Shown piece by piece: positions 53,787 through 61,329 of a stretch of DNA of 64,000 nt (within the stretch, counting starts at the first letter, position 1; the number at the start of each line of letters is the position of its first letter). Under the pieces are notes generated by a model, which was not told the origin of the DNA, did not search any database, and saw only the letters and a program-made list of their open reading frames with translations. This stretch comes from Campylobacter concisus (GTDB lineage Bacteria > Campylobacterota > Campylobacteria > Campylobacterales > Campylobacteraceae). The stretch is taken from assembly GCF_002092855.1 (NCBI RefSeq), contig NZ_LVLC01000030.1, positions 212,853-276,852 on the forward strand, written 5' to 3'. The position numbers were made by a program, and so were the translations under genes.

Positions 53787-54679
53787 ACAAAGAACTAAAT
53801 CAAGCTTCTTTTTTTAAATTAGTAAAGAACTGCCTAAAACATCACGATAGAAGAGATATTTTTTTAAAAAATAGCCCAAGTTTTGCCTATCCGATTAATG
53901 AGCTTGAGAGCTTAAATAAAGAGGATGCAATAAAAATCGTCGTAAATTTTATGGGTCTTTTGGGAAGTGGCTCGCATCTTACAAGTTATATTTTGGAGAA
54001 GATTTCAAAGAGTAACGATAATAATTTTGAGAAATTTTTTGATTTTTTTGACAATTACTTGCTTTGGCTTTTCTTTGATAGCATTAGCCTAAAAAATTAT
54101 GCAAGATCCTTTGAAAAAGAGCTTGATGATAAAATTTCAAAGATTTTATTGGATATATTAAACATAAGCAATAAAAAATTAGCAAAAAAATTCTTACCAT
54201 TTTCTCCGCTTATCATTAGCCAAAGAAGGCCTAAAAGAGAGATTGAGTTTGCCTTGCAGCGTCATTTTAATTTAAAAAATAAACTATTTTTGCTAGAAAA
54301 TCTACCAAATCAAATTTTCATAGCGCCTTCAAATTTAAATTCGCTTGGTATCAAAAATAGGACTTTGGGCAGAAATTTTATACTTGGTAAAAAGCTTTTT
54401 GAGAAACAAACTAAGATAGCAGTTTATATAAATGGCATAGATTATGAAGAAGCTATTGATTTTTTCCCAAAGAGAAGAAAATTTAAAGAGCTTCAAGATA
54501 CTCTTATTTTTTTTACAAACAATGAATTTGTTGCCGATTTATACATAAAAATAAACTATTCTCCAAAGATGCAATTAAAGCTTGGGACAGATGAAAATTA
54601 TAGTAAAATAGGCCTTGGTGCAAGGCTCAAAAGTAATAAAAATATGTCAAATTTTATAAAATTTAGGCTTTGCTCTTAA
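53783..54679 (+). CDS. tssG: T6SS baseplate protein TssG
   Basis: 298 aa. Recognised by position, length and the pattern IVVNFMGLLGSGSHLTSYIL and the C-terminal LGLGARLKSNKN. It is the wedge partner of TssF. A short AT-rich inverted repeat (54682-54702) follows before tssM. Confidence 0.88.
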   Translation: MNKELNQASFFKLVKNCLKHHDRRDIFLKNSPSFAYPINELESLNKEDAIKIVVNFMGLLGSGSHLTSYILEKISKSNDNNFEKFFDFFDNYLLWLFFDSISLKNYARSFEKELDDKISKILLDILNISNKKLAKKFLPFSPLIISQRRPKREIEFALQRHFNLKNKLFLLENLPNQIFIAPSNLNSLGIKNRTLGRNFILGKKLFEKQTKIAVYINGIDYEEAIDFFPKRRKFKELQDTLIFFTNNEFVADLYIKINYSPKMQLKLGTDENYSKIGLGARLKSNKNMSNFIKFRLCS

Positions 54680-54680
54680 A

Positions 54681-54702
54681 TTTTTAGATATAAAATCTAA
54701 AA
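54681..54702 (+). promoter_or_regulatory. Inverted repeat and candidate promoter before tssM
   Basis: TTTTAGAT-N5-ATCTAAAA is a perfect 8-bp stem directly after tssG. It includes TTTTTAGATATAA, shared with the tssJ promoter region. It could be a weak terminator, a -10 element for tssM, or a common operator. Confidence 0.4.
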
Positions 54703-54757
54703 TATTTGTTATTATTACATTAAAGAAATATATTTATTTGTAAAAGGATGTGCATCA

Positions 54758-57700
54758 ATGGCATTTATCGATTACCTAAGAAGGTTTTTTGTCTTTTTTA
54801 GATTTAAACACAGTACCATTTTGGTAGCTTCTATTGCATTAAGCATCTTATTTTGGCTTTACGCTCCACTTATAGCTTTTAACGATGTATATAGCTTTGC
54901 TAGTATAAGTTCAAGAGTCACTATATTAATTGCATTTTGGGCAGTTATTTTGTTTTTTGTTTTAATCAAACCATTAATGCACTATTTAGCATCTCAAAAA
55001 GATGAAAAAAATAATAAGCTAAAAGAGATAAAAAAAGAGTCTATGGATAGCTTTGGTAAGGCAAAAAGAAATTTTATGCTTTCTTTGAAAGATGCCAAAA
55101 CAACATGGAAAAAAGATATAAATTTTAAAAAATTGCCTTTGATAATGATAATGGGTAATGAGGGTGCTGGAAAGAGCGCGTTTATAAACTACTCAAATAT
55201 CGAATTTCCACTATCTGATAGTTTAGATACTTATAAAAAAATACATAAAAGTACAACAAACTTTAATCTTTATATTTCAAAATTTGGTGCACTTTTAGAT
55301 ACTGAGGGTATACATTTTGCACAAGAGAGCTTGTATCAGCCAACAGCTACTGAAGAGCTTCCTGAAGATGATGTGGATAAAAATAGGGATTACTTGCTTA
55401 AAAAAAGTATCTGGAGTGAATTTTTACACTTTTTAAAGCGAAATGATTTTAACGCTAGATTAAGTGGCGCAGTTTTAATCATAGATACTAAAAAATTTCT
55501 CGAAGGCACTCAAGAATATTTTGATGAATTAATTAGATATATGGTAAAAAGGGTTAATGACTGTGAGAAGCATCTAAACATTAAATTCCCTATTTATATT
55601 GTTTTTAGCAAACTTGACTTAATAGATGGCATGGGAGATTATTTTAGGCTTTTCAATGAAGATGTGGCAAATAAGGCTTTAGGAATAAACCTGGATTCAA
55701 ATTTCTCAAAACAATCACTAGAAACTGAGTTAAAAAGCCTAAGCGAGTCATTATTTAAACATCTCATGAGTAAGAACTCGATTTCGCATTTATTGGAAGA
55801 CAAAAAACGTTCATATCTATTTTTAAAACAACTTGATAATTTTTTTGCTTTAGTGAAAGATTTTGTAACAAAGCTAAGCTCTCAAAATGCACTTAAAAAT
55901 AGCTCAACCATAAATGGAATTTATTTCGTCAGTGCTTATCAAGAAAATATACCTATAAACTACCTTACAAATACTATTTGCGATAGATATAACATCAAAA
56001 AACCACTTTTAAGAGCAGTAAATAACTATAGTAAACAAAGCTATTTTGTAAAATCATTTTTAAAAGAGATAGCTTTTAAAGCCAACTTAAATAAATTTGG
56101 TGCTCAAAATAGATTTACAAAATTTGCAAATTTTGTTTTAGTAGCCATACTTTGTGCTGGAGTATATTTGGGTTCTAGTTTTATTCTAGATACCAAAAAC
56201 ATAAAAGAGCAAAATGCTATAAATAATGCAAATAAAATTTCTTCATACCTTGATGGTAAAAAATACAAGGATCTCTCTCCAACACAAAAGATTGAGCTTC
56301 TAAATTTACTAAAACAAAGTCTAAATGACTATCCAAGAATCTTTAGCGGCGATACTAAATTTGAGTATATAACACTAGATACTTCGTATAAAGGCTTCAC
56401 TCCAGTTAAAGCGCTTTACTATGATTTGAATGCTGATTTTTTCAAAAATACAGTTTTAACTGAAATGGAAAATATACTAAAAAATGAAAGCGATCCAGAT
56501 AAGCTAATAAAAGCATTTTATATGTATGATTCGCTCTTTGACAAAGATTACACAAATGTGGATTTATTTAAAATTTGGATTAGTACAAACTGGGATAAAT
56601 TTGAAAAATATGGCGTTGCAAAAGATGAATTTTTAGCTCATATTGAGGCTATTTTAAAGGCAGAAAATTTAAACATAACTGCAGATACAGTTGCTCAAAG
56701 TATAGCAAATACGAGGCTATCACCTGTTCAAAGAGCACAAAGACTCTACTACATACTTGAGTTCATTTCGTTCAAGGACGATAAATCTTTTTATGATATT
56801 AAAAAAGATGTTGAAAATTTATACACAGTAGTCCAAGAGAAAGAAGCATTTAAGCCATTTAATAAAATTTATACAAAAGAAAATTTAAGAGATTTCTTAT
56901 CAAAGCTTAGCTCAAACATAGATCAAACAGCTGGAATAGAATCTTGGCTAATGGAGACAAATTCTTCTTTAAAAGATATTAGCTCAAATGATAAGAAAGA
57001 GTTAAGTATTGCTGTAATAGAGCTTTATTTGCAAAATTATGCTGATAAGTGGAGCCAAATTTTAAGAGAAATAGAACCAAATGAATTTACCACAAAAAAA
57101 GAGGTCATAGAAGAGCTCGACATCTTGTCAAAGAGAGAAAATCCTTTAAATTCTTTAATAAAATTAACTAATCAAAATACAAATTTAAATGATGAGAATT
57201 TACTAAAATATATCTATTCTCTAGGATTTGCTTCAAGTGAGATAAAACGTGTTTTCAGTGATTTTAGTGCTAAATTTACTAATTACCATACGTTAAATTC
57301 TAATGACTTGCTAGATATTATAAGCAACGATGTAACAAGCGTTTATAAAAAAGTTAGTGACTATAACTTCGAAATGCTTCAAAGTAACGATGATAAAATA
57401 GTTTATGCAATAAATGGTATAAAAAATGAAAACGACCCATTCGTTGTCTTAAATAATGATGCTAAGAAGCTTCCAGATGAGTTAAATGAATATTATCAAA
57501 AGTTATCGACACTTGCGTGGAAACAAGTAGAAAATGGCGCTTCAGCGCTTTTATCAACAGCATATAGAGATGATGTTTTTGATGATTTTGAAAGTCTTAT
57601 CAAGCCATTTTATCCATTTAACGAACAATCTCCAAAGGCTGTCAGTATAGAAGAATTTAAAAGATTCTTTGGCAAAAACGGAACTTGGAATAGCTTTTAT

Positions 57701-58246
57701 GATAGATATCTAAAACAAATCTTGAGTAAAACCGCTGATGGTTATAAAATAAGACCAAAATATGCAAAAGAGCTAAGATTTAGCAGAGATTTCCTTAAAA
57801 ATATTGCCTATATAGACAGAATTTCAAATTTAATGCTTGATTCAAATGATGAGCTAAAATTAAATTATAATTTAAAAGCTGTCGACTTATCAGCAAATTT
57901 CAGTCATATAAATATTGGTTATTCTAATAACTCTTTGACTTATGATCATACAATTGCCTCAAATTTGATAGTTTCAAGTAAAAATTTTGATATATCAACG
58001 CAGTTTAAATTCAATGCAGTTTCAAGTACTGGAAGCGAGAGAAAAGAGTTAAGCTTTGATGGAGAGTGGGGCTGGTATAAGATATTAAAAGCTTCAAATT
58101 TTAGTAGCATTGGCGTTAGTACGCTTAATTTTGATGGTAGAAGAGATTCTTATTTTGGCTTTGAAGTAACGCCAAATGGAGGAGAGCTTTTAGAGCTTAT
58201 GGATATCATACCAACGATAAATTTACCAAAGAAGATGCTTTATTAA
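54758..58246 (+). CDS. tssM: T6SS inner-membrane protein TssM
   Basis: 1162 aa. Two membrane segments near the N-terminus (about 20-41 and 53-71), then a cytoplasmic NTPase-like domain with intact Walker A GNEGAGKS (residues 133-140). A third membrane segment lies near 455-475 (NFVLVAILCAGVYLGSSFIL) and a long periplasmic domain follows. It ends with the IcmF C-terminal pattern (FDGEWGWYKIL). It spans the periplasm to TssJ. AAAAGGATG precedes the ATG. Confidence 0.95.
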   Translation: MAFIDYLRRFFVFFRFKHSTILVASIALSILFWLYAPLIAFNDVYSFASISSRVTILIAFWAVILFFVLIKPLMHYLASQKDEKNNKLKEIKKESMDSFGKAKRNFMLSLKDAKTTWKKDINFKKLPLIMIMGNEGAGKSAFINYSNIEFPLSDSLDTYKKIHKSTTNFNLYISKFGALLDTEGIHFAQESLYQPTATEELPEDDVDKNRDYLLKKSIWSEFLHFLKRNDFNARLSGAVLIIDTKKFLEGTQEYFDELIRYMVKRVNDCEKHLNIKFPIYIVFSKLDLIDGMGDYFRLFNEDVANKALGINLDSNFSKQSLETELKSLSESLFKHLMSKNSISHLLEDKKRSYLFLKQLDNFFALVKDFVTKLSSQNALKNSSTINGIYFVSAYQENIPINYLTNTICDRYNIKKPLLRAVNNYSKQSYFVKSFLKEIAFKANLNKFGAQNRFTKFANFVLVAILCAGVYLGSSFILDTKNIKEQNAINNANKISSYLDGKKYKDLSPTQKIELLNLLKQSLNDYPRIFSGDTKFEYITLDTSYKGFTPVKALYYDLNADFFKNTVLTEMENILKNESDPDKLIKAFYMYDSLFDKDYTNVDLFKIWISTNWDKFEKYGVAKDEFLAHIEAILKAENLNITADTVAQSIANTRLSPVQRAQRLYYILEFISFKDDKSFYDIKKDVENLYTVVQEKEAFKPFNKIYTKENLRDFLSKLSSNIDQTAGIESWLMETNSSLKDISSNDKKELSIAVIELYLQNYADKWSQILREIEPNEFTTKKEVIEELDILSKRENPLNSLIKLTNQNTNLNDENLLKYIYSLGFASSEIKRVFSDFSAKFTNYHTLNSNDLLDIISNDVTSVYKKVSDYNFEMLQSNDDKIVYAINGIKNENDPFVVLNNDAKKLPDELNEYYQKLSTLAWKQVENGASALLSTAYRDDVFDDFESLIKPFYPFNEQSPKAVSIEEFKRFFGKNGTWNSFYDRYLKQILSKTADGYKIRPKYAKELRFSRDFLKNIAYIDRISNLMLDSNDELKLNYNLKAVDLSANFSHINIGYSNNSLTYDHTIASNLIVSSKNFDISTQFKFNAVSSTGSERKELSFDGEWGWYKILKASNFSSIGVSTLNFDGRRDSYFGFEVTPNGGELLELMDIIPTINLPKKMLY

Positions 58247-58255
58247 GGATAAAAT

Positions 58256-59176
58256 ATGCAACAAATAGCAGCAGTTATACAAAATTACGATAAAGCGTCA
58301 AGCTTTTCAGCTCAATTTATCATTTTTGATGAAAATGGTGGTGATATAGGCTCACTAGACACTACAAAATTTTCTTGTAATGATATGAGCGATTCAATCG
58401 CACCAAAACACGCTCATGTTGGATTTGAAGAGGGGGTTTTCACAATTTGTGGCTATAAAGATTGTGAAATTTTTTATAGTGATTCATATTCAAAGCTTCC
58501 AGATGACTATGAGAGCGTCATAAATTTGGGCGATGTCTTTAGAATAGGGGAGTTAAAATTTATATTTATAGACCCTTCTAGGATTGATGAATATATAGGG
58601 AAAGCCCATAAAATAATAGAAAATACGAAAAATTTTGACAAACTCGATGATAAACATTTTGAGCCAGTTGGTAAAATTTCAAATGTTGATTTTAAAGAAG
58701 AGCCAAAGATAAACTCATTAATAAATGATAAAAAAGATATCACTTTAAATGAAAATGCGCACGATGCAGTTTTAAATTTAAATGAGATAGCTCAAAATTT
58801 TGATGAAGAAGAAAATGCAAATAATCAAAATATGCTAACTGCAAAAAGCATGGATGAGCTTTTGACAAAGATAGTTGAGAGTATAAAATTGCAACCAAAT
58901 ATGAGCCCTATAAGTGAGCAGACTAGGACTTTAAATACAAAAGATATGGAAACAATCATGAAAACTCTTCCTCTTAGTGACTCGACAGAACTAATAAATA
59001 CTGTTTTGGTTAAGCTTATATGCAAAGAGCTATATAGCCAAATGTATGATATAGTCGAGAATAACTCATTTTTTAAATATCTTTCAGGAGCCGTACTAAA
59101 AAGCACTAAGGAAGACAAGGAAGCGTTTAATTATCTATTACATAAAGCTCTTCAAAGCTATATGTTAAAAAAGTAA
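58256..59176 (+). CDS. FHA-domain-like T6SS-associated protein (TagH/ImpI-like)
   Basis: 306 aa, directly after tssM (9-nt gap). The N-terminal 100 residues fit a forkhead-associated fold (FDENGGDIGSLDTTKFSCND, HAHVGFEEGVFTICGY, VINLGDVFRIGELKFIF). The expected phosphothreonine-binding Arg/Ser motifs are weak. The middle is acidic and low-complexity, and the C-terminal part helical. FHA proteins of T6SS loci take part in post-translational control in other bacteria. No kinase or phosphatase gene is seen here. Confidence 0.65.
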   Translation: MQQIAAVIQNYDKASSFSAQFIIFDENGGDIGSLDTTKFSCNDMSDSIAPKHAHVGFEEGVFTICGYKDCEIFYSDSYSKLPDDYESVINLGDVFRIGELKFIFIDPSRIDEYIGKAHKIIENTKNFDKLDDKHFEPVGKISNVDFKEEPKINSLINDKKDITLNENAHDAVLNLNEIAQNFDEEENANNQNMLTAKSMDELLTKIVESIKLQPNMSPISEQTRTLNTKDMETIMKTLPLSDSTELINTVLVKLICKELYSQMYDIVENNSFFKYLSGAVLKSTKEDKEAFNYLLHKALQSYMLKK

Positions 59177-59241
59177 TGTTTTTAATAAAACAGAAAGTAA
59201 ATAAAAGATAGAATAATCCAAACTTTTTAATAGGAGTAAAT

Positions 59242-59763
59242 ATGTCACAACCAGTGTATATTAAAGTGAAAGGTTCTACACAAGGACTTATTTCAAGTGG
59301 TGCTTCAACAGAAGCTAGTATAGGCAATCGCTATCAGTCAGGTCACGAAGATGAGATCATGGCTCAAGAGGTTTCTCATATAGTAACAGTTCCAACTGAT
59401 CCACAAAGTGGTCAACCATCAGGCCAAAGAGTTCATAAACCATTTAGCTTTACTACATCACTAAATAAAGCTGTTCCACTTCTTTACAATGCTTTAACAC
59501 AAGGTGAAAGACTTCCAGAGGTTGAGATCTATTGGTATAGAACATCAACTAGTGGTGGTGCAGAGCATTTCTTTACTACAAAACTAGAAGATGCAACTAT
59601 AACAGATATTACTCTAGTAAGTCCAAATGCTCAAGACAAGCTAAACAGTGATAAAACAGAGCTTTTCAAAGTTTCAATGAACTATAGAAAGATAGTTTGG
59701 GAACACGTAGCTGCAGGCACAAGCGGAAGCGACGACTGGAGAGAAGCTACTAAAAAAGCTTAA
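59242..59763 (+). CDS. hcp: Hcp tail-tube protein (TssD)
   Basis: 173 aa. Hcp pattern: VYIKVKGSTQGLISSGA, HKPFSFTTSLNKAVPLLYNAL, EVEIYWYR, TTKLEDATITDI and FKVSMNYRKIVWEH. It forms the hexameric tube that carries effectors. AGGAG precedes the ATG. It has its own 65-bp upstream gap containing TAGAAT (59209-59214), so it may be transcribed separately and strongly. Confidence 0.96.
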   Translation: MSQPVYIKVKGSTQGLISSGASTEASIGNRYQSGHEDEIMAQEVSHIVTVPTDPQSGQPSGQRVHKPFSFTTSLNKAVPLLYNALTQGERLPEVEIYWYRTSTSGGAEHFFTTKLEDATITDITLVSPNAQDKLNSDKTELFKVSMNYRKIVWEHVAAGTSGSDDWREATKKA

Positions 59764-59769
59764 AACCAA

Positions 59770-59788
59770 CCTAGGGGTTACCCCTAGG
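59770..59788 (+). terminator. GC-rich hairpin after hcp
   Basis: CCTAGGGG/CCCCTAGG, a perfect 8-bp stem with a 3-nt loop, starts 7 nt after the hcp stop. There is no U-tract. It may be a partial terminator or 3' stabiliser that lets hcp mRNA exceed that of the downstream genes. Confidence 0.6.
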
Positions 59789-59876
59789 GTTGATAAAATC
59801 ATCTTCTAGCTAGAAGGACACAGATGAGCCCTTTTTATCTTTATCTTTTAAATTAACATGATATGTGAAATGCGAT

Positions 59877-60437
59877 ATGAAACACCTAGTTATAGTCATA
59901 TTTCTCATAACATCTTTATATTCACACGAAGCAAATTGTACGGATATGTTCGCTGCTATATTTGATAAAAATGTAAGTGATGAAAATACCACTAAAATCA
60001 TAGATTACTATATAGACAAGTTTAATTGCGATGCGAATATAACTTTTAAAAGTAATGAACTTAGATATGAGCCAAATTTATTAGAAATCGCCTTTCTAAT
60101 GAAAAAATTTAAGACTTTTGATGACCTTTTAGATAAAGGCACAAAGCCAAATGGTAGATTAGCTTTTTCTATGGGATCAGAATTTTTATTCTTTTTTCAA
60201 GATAATGGAGTTGGATTTGAGAGTAAAACACCTAGCAAGGAGCTACTAGAATTTATAAAAACTCAAAAATATAAAGAATTTAAAGAAAAGAAATTTAAAT
60301 TAATTAAAAAGCAACTACAATACGGACAAGATCCTAAAGACTACAAATATTTAAAATATATTTTGACACTCATAAATGATGAAAAAGATCTAGATAATTT
60401 ATTAAAGAACAGAACTCAAAAGGAATTAGCGCAATGA
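59877..60437 (+). CDS. Secreted protein, paralogue A (candidate T6SS immunity)
   Basis: 186 aa from ATG 59877 (a GTG at 59865 is also possible; neither has a good ribosome site). Signal peptide KHLVIVIFLITSLYSHEANC. The body is helical with ankyrin-like spacing (NLLEIAFLMKKFKTFDDLLDKG). It overlaps its paralogue by 4 nt. A periplasmic helical-repeat protein beside hcp and vgrG is what one expects of immunity to a periplasm-acting effector (inference). Family not recognised. Confidence 0.6.
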   Translation: MKHLVIVIFLITSLYSHEANCTDMFAAIFDKNVSDENTTKIIDYYIDKFNCDANITFKSNELRYEPNLLEIAFLMKKFKTFDDLLDKGTKPNGRLAFSMGSEFLFFFQDNGVGFESKTPSKELLEFIKTQKYKEFKEKKFKLIKKQLQYGQDPKDYKYLKYILTLINDEKDLDNLLKNRTQKELAQ

Positions 60438-60979
60438 AGCAATTGGTAATAATCATATTTCTCATAACATCTTTATATTCACATGAAGCAAACTGCACGG
60501 ATATGTTTGGACTTATTTTTAATAAAAATTTAAGTGACACTGAAACGGCTAAGTATATAAAATACTACATAGATGATCTCGGATGCGATGCTAATGCTAG
60601 CGTAAAATTAAATAATTTAACGATTAGATCGAATTTATTGGAATTTGCTTACGATGCAAATAAAACAAAAACTTTTGATACTCTTTTGTTAAAAGGAACA
60701 TCAGCTAATGCTAGTTTAGCAACATCCATAGGCATGAGCTTTGCATTTTTCTTTAGGGAAAATGGTGTCGGTATAGACAATAAAAAAGCTAGCCCTGAGC
60801 TATTGGAATTTATAAAAACTCAAAAATATAAAGAATTTAAAGACGATAAATTTAGGCTAATTAAAAAGCTTTTATTGCACGGACAAGACCCAAAAGACTA
60901 TGAGGTTTTAAAGGTTATTTTGAAAATTATAAATGATGAAAAAGATTTAGAGAAATTATTAAATGGTGGAAATAAATAG
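60434..60979 (+). CDS. Secreted protein, paralogue B (candidate T6SS immunity)
   Basis: 181 aa. Clear tandem duplicate of the preceding gene: the same signal and first residues (LITSLYSHEANCTDMF), ankyrin-like middle (NLLEFAYDANKTKTFDTLL) and C-terminal ELLEFIKTQKYKEFKDDKF, then HGQDPKDY. The stop overlaps the next start by one base. Duplicated immunity-like genes often reflect diversified effector protection. Confidence 0.6.
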   Translation: MKQLVIIIFLITSLYSHEANCTDMFGLIFNKNLSDTETAKYIKYYIDDLGCDANASVKLNNLTIRSNLLEFAYDANKTKTFDTLLLKGTSANASLATSIGMSFAFFFRENGVGIDNKKASPELLEFIKTQKYKEFKDDKFRLIKKLLLHGQDPKDYEVLKVILKIINDEKDLEKLLNGGNK

Positions 60980-61293
60980 TGGGTTTCTTTAACGTGAATA
61001 AAAAAAAGCTAGATGTAAAAAGTAATAATTCAGAAATAAAGAATTACGAAAAACAAGATACATTTACAAAATTTAGTGAAGTCATTGATGGCACTGGTAA
61101 GACTTTTGGTGTATTGGGTTGCAAAACATGTGAAGCAGTTGCTGAAGTAGCAAAAACTGGAATAGATAACCAAAAAGAAAAAATTTACAATGAATACAAA
61201 GAAGCAAAAAGAGGTGGAATAGAAGAAAGTGTAAAAACTATGCGTAATCTCACTGACACCGATATTGAAATGTTTGAAAAGGCATTACAATAA
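60979..61293 (+). CDS. Hypothetical protein between immunity-like genes and vgrG
   Basis: 104 aa, GTG start overlapping the upstream TAG. The N-terminus is Lys/Asn-rich. A central small-residue stretch (VIDGTGKTFGVLGCKTCEAV) is followed by a charged helix (KEKIYNEYKEAKRGGIEESV) that would continue past the stop: TAA is in frame with the vgrG frame and the codons after it read EEENEKRLKEQQM. It could be a small effector fragment, an adaptor, or the N-terminal half of a split vgrG product. Confidence 0.5.
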   Translation: MGFFNVNKKKLDVKSNNSEIKNYEKQDTFTKFSEVIDGTGKTFGVLGCKTCEAVAEVAKTGIDNQKEKIYNEYKEAKRGGIEESVKTMRNLTDTDIEMFEKALQ

Positions 61294-61329
61294 GAAGAAG
61301 AAAACGAAAAAAGATTGAAAGAGCAACAA

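Noticed and set aside
59824..59856. Ten-codon ORF (MSPFYLYLLN) after hcp as a leader peptide
   Set aside because: An AGAAGGA site precedes it, but there is no adjacent regulatory hairpin on its 3' side and chance occurrence is likely.
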